A stretch of 64,000 nt of DNA from Aestuariimicrobium soli (GTDB lineage: Bacteria; Actinomycetota; Actinomycetes; Propionibacteriales; Propionibacteriaceae). Below, piece by piece: positions 49,079-57,522 of the stretch; position 1 is the first letter of the stretch; each line of letters opens with the position of its first letter. The notes under the pieces are model-generated. The model had not been told where the DNA came from. It ran no database searches and saw only the letters and a list, made by a program, of their open reading frames with translations. The stretch is taken from the NCBI RefSeq assembly GCF_051192575.1, contig NZ_JBPJSQ010000001.1:124001-188000 (forward strand). Direction: 5' to 3'. Made by a program: the position numbers and the translations under genes.

Positions 49079-50539
49079 ATGAGTGAAGACCCCCGCATCG
49101 AAGACGCGGTCGCTGCTGTGCTCTCGTCGCAGCCCTGCTCGGTGACCCTGCCCGCTGGTGCCGGGAAGACCGAGCTCATCGCTGCGACCATCGCGAAAGC
49201 CGCGCAGCGCGGCGGGACGAGCCTCGTCCTCACGCACACGCACGCCGGCGTGGACGCGCTTCGCCGGCGGATGAAGAAGTTCGGCGTGACGCGGGAGCGG
49301 GTCGTCGTCAGGACTATCGACTCGTGGTCCTACGACCTGATCGCGCACTTCCCGGACCTGGCCGGCCTCGCAGTGCCGACGACTCCCGACTGGAGCAGGT
49401 CCACCGAGTACCACCTCGCCGCAGCACGGGCAGCGGGCACCAAGCCGATCGCCAAGATGCTGCGGCTCAGCTACACGAACCTGTTCGTAGATGAGTACCA
49501 GGACTGCGTCCTTGAGCAGCACAAGCTCGTCCTCGCGCTGTCCGCATCGATACCAACCACTGTTCTCGGCGATCCGCTTCAGAGCCTTTTGACCTTCGGC
49601 AAGACCCCGCCCGTGGACTGGGACGCGGACGTGCTTCCCAACTTTCCCGAAGTCGCCGTGGACCATCGGCCGCGCCGGTGGGAGCCGGATAATGCCGAGC
49701 TCGGCAAGTGGTTGGTCGACGTTCGAACCGAGCTGACGGACGGGTTGCCGATCAGCCTTGACGGAACGCCTGTCCGTTGGGTGCGGAAATGGGATGACCG
49801 AACTTTCGTCTCTGAGTGCATGAAGGCGCTCGGGAAAAATGGCACTATCGCAGTGTTGGGGCGATTTCGTCACGATTGCGTCGCGGCAGCGAGCAAGCTG
49901 GGCGGTCGCTACACAGTCATGGAAGCACTCGACGAGAAGGTGACGGCGGCATTCGCGGCGAAGGTCGATACCGGAAGTGGACCCGAGGTCGCCCATGCGA
50001 TGGTCGAGTTCGCTACAAAGTGCAGTGTTGGCATACCGACTCACATCAGCTCGGCCAAGCGCAAGCGGCTGCTCGATGGCCTTTCCTTCGTCACGCGGGA
50101 CGAAGATCTAAAGCCCACCTACGAAGCCGTAGTCCGTGTCCGCGAACAACCCACTCCCGCAACTGTGCGCACAGCCTTCGAGCTCCTCGGCAGACTTCAG
50201 GGAGTCTCTATCCATTGCCGTGAGGCGTGGAAGGAGGTCACTCGATCGCTCGCCTCAGCGAGCACGAACGGGCGCGCGGTGGCAGAGGCTCTGCAACTAG
50301 AGAGGGACCACACGCGGGCGGTTGGGCGCAGTGCAGCAGCGCGCGTTGTGTCGCGGCCCTTGCTGGTGAAAGGCCTCGAGTACGACCACGTCATCATCCT
50401 CGATCCGACCGCCTACGGTGCGCAGGAACTGTACGTAGCACTCACAAGAGGGTCGAAGTCGGTGACGGTCATAAGCGACTCCAGCACTCTTCCGGCCGCG
50501 CGCATGGAAGTGCACAAGAAGTCACCAAGCCGCCGCTGA
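49079..50539 (+). CDS. gajB: Gabija-like GajB: UvrD-family helicase
   Basis: A 486-residue superfamily 1 helicase, close to GajB length (about 490). Motif I is LPAGAGKTE (GAGKT at 27-31), motif Ia LTHTHAGVDALRRRM, motif II FVDEYQDC (DEYQD at 138-142), motif III TTVLGDPLQSLLTF, and the C-terminal part has SRPLLVKGLEYDHVIILDP and YVALTRGSKSV (motif VI). In Gabija, GajB responds to DNA ends or ssDNA and activates GajA. AGGGAGAGG precedes the ATG, and the gene lies four bases after gajA, so the two are one operon. Confidence 0.85.
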   Translation: MSEDPRIEDAVAAVLSSQPCSVTLPAGAGKTELIAATIAKAAQRGGTSLVLTHTHAGVDALRRRMKKFGVTRERVVVRTIDSWSYDLIAHFPDLAGLAVPTTPDWSRSTEYHLAAARAAGTKPIAKMLRLSYTNLFVDEYQDCVLEQHKLVLALSASIPTTVLGDPLQSLLTFGKTPPVDWDADVLPNFPEVAVDHRPRRWEPDNAELGKWLVDVRTELTDGLPISLDGTPVRWVRKWDDRTFVSECMKALGKNGTIAVLGRFRHDCVAAASKLGGRYTVMEALDEKVTAAFAAKVDTGSGPEVAHAMVEFATKCSVGIPTHISSAKRKRLLDGLSFVTRDEDLKPTYEAVVRVREQPTPATVRTAFELLGRLQGVSIHCREAWKEVTRSLASASTNGRAVAEALQLERDHTRAVGRSAAARVVSRPLLVKGLEYDHVIILDPTAYGAQELYVALTRGSKSVTVISDSSTLPAARMEVHKKSPSRR

Positions 50540-50706
50540 CCCAGCTGCATTAAAGGCGCTTGAGATGGCTGAGAACGCGGACAGTTCTGTGACAAGAGTG
50601 CCGGGTGGTGCCGCCTGATGTGCTTAACTTTCCGAACGAAGCCAGGGCGCGACGGCAGTCTATTGGCATCGGTCACCGCGGCACCTGGATCAATCGCTGG
50701 GGAGCC

Positions 50707-51384
50707 TCATCCATCCCCGCCGGCGCGCGCGGTGCGCACAGCCGACGCCCACGCCTCGGCGTCGACGAGCCTCACCTGAGCCCGGAGGTCGCCCCGTGGC
50801 CGCGGAGTAGACGGCGGATCCGCGTCTGCTAGACCATGGGTGCGAGCTTGTTCGAAGTGCTCGTGCTCGCGAATCGCTTTGATGCGGCCAGCGTAGGGCT
50901 CAGTAGGGACAGCGGCCTGGCTGTGATCGTCGCGGGCGTCGGCGACCGTCGTCGCGTAGACCCGCTCGATCTGGATCCGGCGCGCTTCGTCGACAGTCAT
51001 CGGCCACCATTCGATACTTTCCACGTCGGCGAGGAGAGCAGCGTCGCCGTGGTGCGCCAGAGGCGGGTCCGGCGGCTGGGCGATCGCCTCGCCGTATCTC
51101 ACCTTCCAGGACGATCCGCTCCAGGAGATCCGGGTCGGTCGCAGCCAGGGCGTGCGCTGCTGGCCCCGCATCAGCGGACGCTCTCGTTCGGCCTCGTTTG
51201 GTGGCCCCGCATGGCTGTCGTAGCCGATGGGTGCGGTAGGAGGCCAGTAGAACTCCAGCGGCTCGTCGTCGCCCACGTCCAGGTCTGCGACCGCCCAGCC
51301 TCTCGACAGGAGCACCGTCCCCACCTCGTCGCCGAGCAGACGCCAGCCATCGTTCAGGATGCGAATCTCATCGTCGGCGTTCAT
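50707..51384 (-). CDS. Hypothetical protein in the defence cluster
   Basis: A 225-residue soluble protein with no recognised family. The N-terminal 90 residues (EIRILNDGWRLLGDEVGTVL...) are rich in Trp and acidic residues; IEWWPMTVDEARRIQIERVY near residue 125 is the most structured-looking part, followed by a low-complexity Pro/Arg stretch. ATG 51384 with AGAAGG eight bases upstream is preferred to the upstream in-frame ATG at 51414. It follows another unknown gene on the same strand and converges with gajB. Perhaps an island-specific gene; function unknown. Confidence 0.6.
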   Translation of the reverse strand: MNADDEIRILNDGWRLLGDEVGTVLLSRGWAVADLDVGDDEPLEFYWPPTAPIGYDSHAGPPNEAERERPLMRGQQRTPWLRPTRISWSGSSWKVRYGEAIAQPPDPPLAHHGDAALLADVESIEWWPMTVDEARRIQIERVYATTVADARDDHSQAAVPTEPYAGRIKAIREHEHFEQARTHGLADADPPSTPRPRGDLRAQVRLVDAEAWASAVRTARAGGDG

Positions 51385-51420
51385 CCCTCTGGCCTTCTCT
51401 CGGCGTGGCTCCACCGCAGT

Positions 51421-51960
51421 TCACGCGGTGAAACGCTCGTCGGCGCGGCCTTCGGACATGACCGGATTCTGGTGATGTGGCTCGTCGCCCGCTTGCCTCA
51501 GGATGGCGACGACCTTGTCGATCTGCGCCCGGGAGAGGGGAGGCGCGCCCCTCGCCTTCTCCGCCCCCGCCTCTCGCAAGGCTGCGAGCACGGCCGGGGG
51601 CGTCGGTCGGCGCGGCCTGCTCTGTCGCCATGCGTTCGTGCGTCGGATGCGCGAGATGCTCGAGGGCGCAGGCGATGCGTAGTCCGAGAGTGGTAACTCT
51701 GGGCGCTTGGCCCGGTCGCCTCCGAGGAGCTTTCCGATGCGTCGCGCAGTCGTGCCGGTCGCGGCGCTCGCGCCTGCCCATCCCAGCGCGTTCGAGGCCT
51801 CGATGGCAGCCCCTGCGCCGGCGGTGTCCAGGAGCGCAGCGGTCCGCGGGCCGGATCCGATGGAAGGCCCTGCGATGCCGCACTCACAGAAGTGGGCGGC
51901 CACGGGCCTAGATCGGCCCGAAGGTCGTTCGGTACACCGCGGCGCTGCATCTGCGTGCAT
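51421..51960 (-). CDS. Hypothetical protein, divergent from the XRE regulator
   Basis: A 179-residue reading frame without a recognised family. The C-terminal third (VLAALREAGAEKARGAPPLS then AQIDKVVAILRQAG) reads like real amphipathic helices; the middle is Arg/Pro-rich and the first part contains a CECG pair. The start (ATG 51960) is uncertain. It ends 36 bases before the next minus-strand gene, so the two are probably transcribed together from the divergent region shared with the XRE gene. Could be a partner of the regulator or an eroded gene. Confidence 0.45.
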   Translation of the reverse strand: MHADAAPRCTERPSGRSRPVAAHFCECGIAGPSIGSGPRTAALLDTAGAGAAIEASNALGWAGASAATGTTARRIGKLLGGDRAKRPELPLSDYASPAPSSISRIRRTNAWRQSRPRRPTPPAVLAALREAGAEKARGAPPLSRAQIDKVVAILRQAGDEPHHQNPVMSEGRADERFTA

Positions 51961-51975
51961 CCCGTCGACGCTAGT

Positions 51976-52009
51976 GGAAGCGATGACTACCTGGAAGTGA
52001 TGACTACCT
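51976..52009 (+). repeat. 17-bp tandem repeat in the XRE promoter region
   Basis: Two adjacent 17-bp units, GGAAGCGATGACTACCT (51976-51992) and GGAAGTGATGACTACCT (51993-52009), differ at one base. They lie in the 66-base divergent gap between the unknown gene at 51960 and the XRE gene at 52027. Directly repeated sites in this position suit a small helix-turn-helix protein controlling its own promoter. Confidence 0.75.
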
Positions 52010-52026
52010 GCCGAGACGCTTGAGGG

Positions 52027-52263
52027 GTGTCTGATTCCCTGAGAGCGGTGCTCGGATCGCGCGTGCGCGACGTCCGTCGTTCACGGGGACTCACTCAGGA
52101 GGGGCTCGCCGAAGAGCTCGGCGTCAGCCCGCGGTACCTGGCCGGCATCGAGAGGGGCGAGCGGAACCTCACGCAGGACTCCGTCGACGTGCTCGCTGAC
52201 CAGCTGAGGGTGGTGGCGCGGGACTTGCTTACTCCATCCGTCGGCCCCACAAATCGACGCTGA
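52027..52263 (+). CDS. XRE-family helix-turn-helix regulator
   Basis: A 78-residue DNA-binding protein made of a single Cro/C1-type HTH: SRVRDVRRSRGLTQEGLAEE, then LGVSPRYLAGIERGERN and a capping helix. Size and composition resemble controller (C) proteins of restriction-modification systems and small phage repressors. The GTG start is preceded by GACGCT six bases away, a possible leaderless -10, and by two tandem 17-bp sites. It likely controls the divergent genes and perhaps the OLD gene downstream. Confidence 0.85.
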   Translation: MSDSLRAVLGSRVRDVRRSRGLTQEGLAEELGVSPRYLAGIERGERNLTQDSVDVLADQLRVVARDLLTPSVGPTNRR

Positions 52264-52538
52264 GGCGTTAGTTCCTGCTTCACCGACGGACGGAGCTGCG
52301 TCGATGGCCTCGCCGCCGAGTGGCGCTCGATCTGATAACCCGCACATCTTGCCCGGAGCCCATCGACGGCTCGGAGGCTCGATCGCTTCTGAAGTTGTGT
52401 GAGCATCGAACACGGATGGCGGAGCTGATCCCGATGTCGCGCGAGTCCTGTGCATCCGGTGGGGCGTTCGAGCGGCGGATGTCGATGCCTCGAAGTACGC
52501 TGACCGGACGTCATAGAAGACTGCTGAAGGGGTTCGCG

Positions 52539-54461
52539 ATGCAGCTGACATCGTTCCGGGTGCGCCGGTACAAGAACGTGTTGGACTCGACGGACGTGTC
52601 GGTGGATCTGGATGTAACGACCCTGGTCGGCATGAACGAGTCGGGGAAGTCGACGATGTTGGACGCCCTGTACCGGCTGAACCCGGTGTACGGCGACGCC
52701 TTCGTCGAGCGGGACGACTACCCGCGCTGGCGGTGGAAGCGGGACGGCCGGAAAGAGGACCTCTCCCTCGTCACGCCGATTGAGGCGACCTTCGAGCTCG
52801 ACGAGGACGACCTCGGGGTGCTGCGGGACGCGCTCGGCGAAGGCGTCGCGACAGACCCGAGCGTCTCCGTCGGCCGCCGTTACAACGGCAACCGGTGGCT
52901 GCGGGTGCCTGTCGACGAGCGCCGGTTCCTGGAGAACGTCCTCGAAGGTCATCCGGACGCGGCCTCCCTCCTGGAGGCGCACGCCAACGTCGCGTCGCTC
53001 AAGGAGTGCCTCGCCGCGGAGCCCCAGTCATCGTCGGCGGTGGCCGATGCTGCGGACGGGACCGACGAGGACCCGGGCGAGGACGATGCCGCCGACGCCC
53101 AGGCGCTGGAGCGGATCACCTCGCTGATCGGCGAGAAGGACGACCTGGGCGCGATCGCCAGGTCGATCGTGCTGAAGAGGATGCCGAAGTTCTTCCGCTT
53201 CGCCTCCTATCAGAACCTCGAGGGTCGCGTGGACGTGGCGAGCCTGCGCACCAAGGAGGACGAGGAGCCGGGCGCGTCGTCGAAGCAGACCGCGCGGGCT
53301 CTGCTGCGGCTGGCCGACACCGACATCGACTCGGTGACTGATGCGGAGTTCGAGTCGCGGACCGCTGAGCTGGAGGCAGTGTCCAGCGACCTGTCACGGG
53401 AGATGGCAGAGTACTGGAGCACGAACCCGGAGCTGAGGATCAAGGTCGAGATCGAGCCGGAAACGGTCCAAGCCCCGAACGGCCAGAGCAGCGTCGTCCG
53501 CTACCTCAACTTCCGGGTGGAGGACCGCAAGCACGACTTCACGAACAACTTCTCGCTACGTTCGTCGGGCTACCAGTGGTTCTTCTCGTTCCTCGCGGCG
53601 TTCAGCGAGTTCGAGGACCGCGACGACGTGGTGATCCTGCTCGACGAGCCGGCGCTGACGCTGCACGCGAAGGCGCAGCGCGACTTCCTGCGATTCATCA
53701 CCAAGCGCCTCGCACCGGTCGGGCAGGTGCTCTACACGACCCACTCGCCGTTCATGGTCGAGCAGATCGAACGCGTCCGCGTCGTGGAGGACCGCGGCGA
53801 CGACGTCGGCTCGGTGACCTCGTCGGACGCGCTGGAGGTCGGCGAGGACAGCGCGTTCCCACTCCAGGCGGCTCTCGGCTACGACCTGTCGCAGAACCTG
53901 TTCATCGGCGAGCGGAACCTCCTGGTCGAGGGCCCGTCCGACCTGGCATACCTCGACATCATCAGCCGCCGCCTGCGCGACCAGGGGAGGGAAGGGCTCG
54001 ACGAGCGATGGCGGATCCTCCCGGCCGGGGGCGCGTCCAACGTGCCCGCCTTCGTGTCCCTGTTGGGGCAGAAGGTGTCGGTGTCGGTGCTGCTGGACTC
54101 CGGCACCGAGGGTGTCGGGAAGGTCGAGGCGGCGATGCGGGCGAACAAGATCGCCGGCAGGCGGGTTGTCTTCGTCGGGTCGGTGCTGGAGCAGAAGCAC
54201 AGTGACATCGAGGATCTGTTCAGCGTCGGCGACTACCTCGGGCTGTACAACGAGGCGTTCGGGATGAAGCACAAGGTGGGTGATCTGCCGGACCACCCGG
54301 ATCGGATCGTTCTGCGGCTGGAGAAGCTGGACGGCAAGTTCGACCACTGGCGTCCCGCCGAAGTGCTGCTGCGCAGCCCGGCGAGAGTGGAGAAGCTGTC
54401 ACAGACGACCCTGATGAACTTTGAGAGCCTTGCCCGGAGCATCAACACGACGCACCAGTAA
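52539..54461 (+). CDS. OLD-family ATP-dependent endonuclease (AAA plus TOPRIM)
   Basis: A 640-residue protein with an N-terminal SMC-like ATPase and a TOPRIM-like C-terminal domain. Walker A is GMNESGKS (residues 31-38), the middle has a helical insert with an acidic segment, Walker B is VVILLDEPA (Asp369, Glu370), and the H-loop is YTTHSPFMV. The TOPRIM part has LLVEGPSDLAYLD (Glu464), VLLDSGTEG (Asp520) and DIEDLFS. The second Asp of the canonical DxD is Gly522. GAAGGGG precedes the ATG. It has no helicase neighbour of its own, so it is a stand-alone OLD protein; anti-phage action is known for P2 Old and inferred here. The 275-base gap before it shows nothing else. Confidence 0.82.
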   Translation: MQLTSFRVRRYKNVLDSTDVSVDLDVTTLVGMNESGKSTMLDALYRLNPVYGDAFVERDDYPRWRWKRDGRKEDLSLVTPIEATFELDEDDLGVLRDALGEGVATDPSVSVGRRYNGNRWLRVPVDERRFLENVLEGHPDAASLLEAHANVASLKECLAAEPQSSSAVADAADGTDEDPGEDDAADAQALERITSLIGEKDDLGAIARSIVLKRMPKFFRFASYQNLEGRVDVASLRTKEDEEPGASSKQTARALLRLADTDIDSVTDAEFESRTAELEAVSSDLSREMAEYWSTNPELRIKVEIEPETVQAPNGQSSVVRYLNFRVEDRKHDFTNNFSLRSSGYQWFFSFLAAFSEFEDRDDVVILLDEPALTLHAKAQRDFLRFITKRLAPVGQVLYTTHSPFMVEQIERVRVVEDRGDDVGSVTSSDALEVGEDSAFPLQAALGYDLSQNLFIGERNLLVEGPSDLAYLDIISRRLRDQGREGLDERWRILPAGGASNVPAFVSLLGQKVSVSVLLDSGTEGVGKVEAAMRANKIAGRRVVFVGSVLEQKHSDIEDLFSVGDYLGLYNEAFGMKHKVGDLPDHPDRIVLRLEKLDGKFDHWRPAEVLLRSPARVEKLSQTTLMNFESLARSINTTHQ

Positions 54462-54593
54462 GCCCCGCTGCCACGGCGGGCCTGAACCGCTGGCGTACAT
54501 CTCGATCCCCTGCGACCGAACGGCGACAGGCCGTCCGCGCCGACGTCGGAGGCGTGTCCGCGACGATGGGCCGCCACCGCTGCGCCCGTCCGA

Positions 54594-55835
54594 TCAAGAG
54601 GCGTTACGCCTCTGCCGTCCGGCCAGAACGAGCATGGCCGCGGCGGCGAGGACGGCGAGACCGGCGTAGCCGACAGCGATCCCCTGGAGCGGGGCCCCGG
54701 CGGCAGCGACCCGTCCGGCGACCAGGCTGGGGATCGCAGCGCCGCCGTAGGAGAACAGGTAGACCGTCGCCATGAGTCCGGCTCGCTCAGCGGGGCCGGT
54801 GCGACCGAGGAGTCCGCGCATGGTGCCGGTGAACGCGGCCCCCTGTGCCGCGCCGGCCACGATCCCGCAGCCGATGACTGCGGCGATCGCGCCGGACAGC
54901 AGGCCGGCGACGACGCCGACGACGGCGAGGGCGAAGACCGCGATCCCGAGCCGCTGTGCCGCGGTCGGAGGCAGCCGTCCGGTGAGCGGGCCGCCGACGG
55001 CGTAGGGGGCCATGAACGAGGCGAATACGACCGCCGCGACCAGCGTGCTGCCGGTGCCGAGGCTCTGCGCGGAGATGGTGGGGCTGAAGGCCTGGTAGAA
55101 GCCGCCGACGGCCCAGGTTCCGACGAACACCGCGACCGCGGCGGGCAGCAGCGGCCGGATCGCGCCCGGGACGTGCACCCGTGGGCGCAGCGAAGCCAGC
55201 GTCCCGGGCCGCCGGTCGACGGGGTCCGGGCTGGCGAGCAGAAAGGCCGCGCACGCGACCAGCAGCGCCGTGACGATGACGTAGGGCGTCTGCTCCGGGG
55301 CGGGCCCGTGCTCGGCCAGCGCACCGGACCCGACCGCCCCGACGGTGAGCCCGATCAGGGGCGATCCGGCGACGGCGGTTGCGGCGAGCCAGCGCGGCCT
55401 CTCTGGTGCGAGGTCGACGACGTAGGCGGCGACGGCCGAGGAGCCGAGGCCGCAGGCCAGGCCCTGCAAGAAGCGCCCCGTCATCAGCACCGGCAGCCCG
55501 GTCACCTGCAGCAGGGCCAGCGACCCGGCGGCCGCCAGCGCCGCCGCGCCGAGCGCAACGGCCCTGCGGCCGAGGTGGTCGGAGAGGCGGCCGAGGACCA
55601 CGAGGGCCAGCATGACCGCCACGAAGTAGGTCACGGCGGCGACCGACAGGTCCGCGGTGGTCAGCCCGGTCGCCGCCCGGTAGCGCTCGTAGAGCGGGAT
55701 CGGCGAGCCTGACGCGGCGAACACCGCTACCAGCGTCCCAGTCGCCGCCGCGAAGCCCAGCGCGCGGCGCGGGCGGGGCGCGGAGTCCGCTGTCGCTCCT
55801 TCCCCGCGCGGCGCGGGCCGAGGTCTGGTCGTCAC
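54594..55835 (-). CDS. MFS transporter in the TetR cassette
   Basis: A 413-residue major facilitator permease with 12 hydrophobic segments. It has an AraJ/YbcL-type start (SGSPIPLYERYRAATGLT), the loop LGRLSDHLGRRAVALGAAAL and a long run of Ala/Gly/Val helices. Likely an exporter of a small toxic compound, given a TetR gene immediately upstream and a divergent redox operon. The GTG start overlaps the tetR stop by three bases (GTGA). Very GC-rich, unlike the neighbouring defence genes. Confidence 0.85.
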   Translation of the reverse strand: MTTRPRPAPRGEGATADSAPRPRRALGFAAATGTLVAVFAASGSPIPLYERYRAATGLTTADLSVAAVTYFVAVMLALVVLGRLSDHLGRRAVALGAAALAAAGSLALLQVTGLPVLMTGRFLQGLACGLGSSAVAAYVVDLAPERPRWLAATAVAGSPLIGLTVGAVGSGALAEHGPAPEQTPYVIVTALLVACAAFLLASPDPVDRRPGTLASLRPRVHVPGAIRPLLPAAVAVFVGTWAVGGFYQAFSPTISAQSLGTGSTLVAAVVFASFMAPYAVGGPLTGRLPPTAAQRLGIAVFALAVVGVVAGLLSGAIAAVIGCGIVAGAAQGAAFTGTMRGLLGRTGPAERAGLMATVYLFSYGGAAIPSLVAGRVAAAGAPLQGIAVGYAGLAVLAAAAMLVLAGRQRRNAS

Positions 55836-56458
55836 CGGGCCTGCCAGGCGGCCACGGCGCGCTCGACGCAGGCGGTCACCGCCCCCTCCACGTCGGTGGT
55901 CGGGTCGAGCAGCCACTGAAGTCCGATGCCGTCCATGACGGCGGTGAGCAGCCGGACCTCGGTCATGATCTGCGCGTCTGTCATCGGTGCGATGTTGCCG
56001 GCCTCGATCGCCTCGCGCAGGTGCCCGGCGAGGGTGGCGAGGTTCCCCTGGTAGCGCTGCTCGATGAAGCCGTGCGCGGGGTGGGAGGCGCTGGAGGCCT
56101 CGGCGGCGAGGGTGGTGAACAGCTCGAGCAGGCCTCGGCTGCGCTGGTGGGCGGCCATCACCTCGGGCAGGCGGCGGAAGTAGTCCAGGCCGTTGACGTC
56201 GGCCAGGCCGTCCTGGACGGTGCGCCGATCCCATTCCTCCAGCACGGCGGTGAGCAGGCCTTCTTTACTTCCGAAGTGCTGGATCAGCGTGGCGTGGGAG
56301 ACCCGGGCCTTCTCTGCGATGGTGCGGATCGAGCCGCCGGCGTAGCCGTGCTCGGCGAAGACCTCCATGGTCGCCTCGATCAGCTGCTCGCGTCGGCGCA
56401 CCCCGGTCCGGTATGGGCCGCGTGTCCTGGTGCTCATGGTCTCCGACATGCGGCTCAT
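55832..56458 (-). CDS. TetR-family transcriptional repressor
   Basis: A 208-residue regulator. The HTH region is REQLIEATMEVFAEHGYAGG, then SIRTIAEKARVSHATLIQHF and GSKEGLL; the rest is an all-helical ligand domain. ATG 56458 with AAGGA eight bases upstream is preferred to an open-frame start 21 bases earlier. It is divergent from the aldo/keto reductase operon and upstream of the MFS gene. A perfect 14-bp palindrome in the shared gap is its probable operator; the inducer may be an aldehyde or xenobiotic acted on by the reductases. Confidence 0.9.
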   Translation of the reverse strand: MSRMSETMSTRTRGPYRTGVRRREQLIEATMEVFAEHGYAGGSIRTIAEKARVSHATLIQHFGSKEGLLTAVLEEWDRRTVQDGLADVNGLDYFRRLPEVMAAHQRSRGLLELFTTLAAEASSASHPAHGFIEQRYQGNLATLAGHLREAIEAGNIAPMTDAQIMTEVRLLTAVMDGIGLQWLLDPTTDVEGAVTACVERAVAAWQAR

Positions 56459-56477
56459 CCTCTCATCCTTCTTGCCC

Positions 56478-56500
56478 AACTATAACCGATCGGTTAGAGT
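56478..56500. promoter_or_regulatory. TetR operator with divergent promoters
   Basis: TAACCGATCGGTTA (56483-56496) is a perfect 14-bp palindrome midway between tetR and the first reductase gene. The plus-strand TAGAGT (56495-56500) and the minus-strand TATAGT (56478-56483) are plausible -10 boxes that touch its two ends, so one bound repressor would shut off both directions. Confidence 0.75.
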
Positions 56501-56531
56501 TCGGGTGTCGTCATCGCTGAAGGGAATCGCC

Positions 56532-57503
56532 ATGAAGTACTCCGTCCTCGGCCCGACCGGGATCCGCGTCTCTCAGATCTGCCTGGGCAGCGCCACGTTC
56601 GGCGTCGCCCCGACCTCCCGGGACGCCGACGGCGTGGTCGGTGCGGCGCTGGATGCGGGGGTGAACTTCTTCGACACCGCGAACGTGTACGGCAACACCC
56701 CGGTCTTCGACCGTCCCGGGCACCCCGCGGCCTCGGAGCGGGAGTCGGCCGAGGAGATCCTCGGACGCGCCCTGTCGGGCCGTCGCGACGAGGTGGTGCT
56801 GGCGACGAAGTCGGGGGAGCGGCGCTGGGACCCCGACGCCGGCCTGTCGCGCCGGTACGTGATCGGGCAGGTCGAGCAGAGCCTGCGCCGACTGCGCACC
56901 GACTGCATCGACGTCTACTACGGGCACTTCCCCGACCCGGACACCCCGCTGGAGCAGACCCTCGCCGTGTACGACGACCTGATCCGGCAGGGCAAGATCC
57001 GCTATGCGGCGCTGTCCAACCATCCGGCCTGGCAGATGACCAAGGCTCTGTGGATCGCCGATGATCGCCGCCTGGTCTCCGCGCCGGTGGCGGCGCAGGT
57101 GATGTACAGCCTGCTGGACCGCAGCGCCGAGAAGGAGCTCGCCCCCGCCTGCACCCGCTTCGGCCTGTCGATCGTCCCTTATGCCCCGCTGCACGGCGGG
57201 CTGCTGGCGGACCTGAAGGTGCTGGATCGGGAGGTCGCCGGCGGGAAGCGGTACGGCGGTCCCGGCTTCTCCGAGGAGGAGATCGCCGTGGCCCGCGAAC
57301 TGGACCGCCTCGCCCGCGAGTGGGGCCTGGGCATGCAGCAGGTGTCGCTGGCCTGGCTGCTGTCCCGCCCGGCGGTCGCGTCGGTGATCGTCGGGGCCGA
57401 GACCCCCGACGAGATGCGCGCCAACGCTGCGGCCGCCGACGTCGAGCTCGCCCCCGAGCAGCTGGACGCCGTCTCCGCGCTCACCGACCACCTGGCCGCC
57501 TGA
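56532..57503 (+). CDS. Aldo/keto reductase (first of two)
   Basis: A 323-residue NADPH-dependent (beta/alpha)8 oxidoreductase. The catalytic tetrad is complete: Asp48 and Tyr53 (FFDTANVYG), Lys93 (LATKSG) and His132 (YYGHFPD). Near the C terminus IVGAETPDEMRANAAAADVE forms the cofactor-phosphate region. GAAGGG precedes the ATG. It begins an operon of four, under the TetR operator. Substrate is probably a small carbonyl compound, inferred from the family. Confidence 0.92.
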   Translation: MKYSVLGPTGIRVSQICLGSATFGVAPTSRDADGVVGAALDAGVNFFDTANVYGNTPVFDRPGHPAASERESAEEILGRALSGRRDEVVLATKSGERRWDPDAGLSRRYVIGQVEQSLRRLRTDCIDVYYGHFPDPDTPLEQTLAVYDDLIRQGKIRYAALSNHPAWQMTKALWIADDRRLVSAPVAAQVMYSLLDRSAEKELAPACTRFGLSIVPYAPLHGGLLADLKVLDREVAGGKRYGGPGFSEEEIAVARELDRLAREWGLGMQQVSLAWLLSRPAVASVIVGAETPDEMRANAAAADVELAPEQLDAVSALTDHLAA

Positions 57504-57522
57504 CCCGAGAGGACCTCACACC

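Noticed and set aside
50836..51696. A 286-codon plus-strand frame over the two unknown defence-cluster genes
   Set aside because: It has no plausible start site or domain, and runs antisense to the better supported minus-strand frames.
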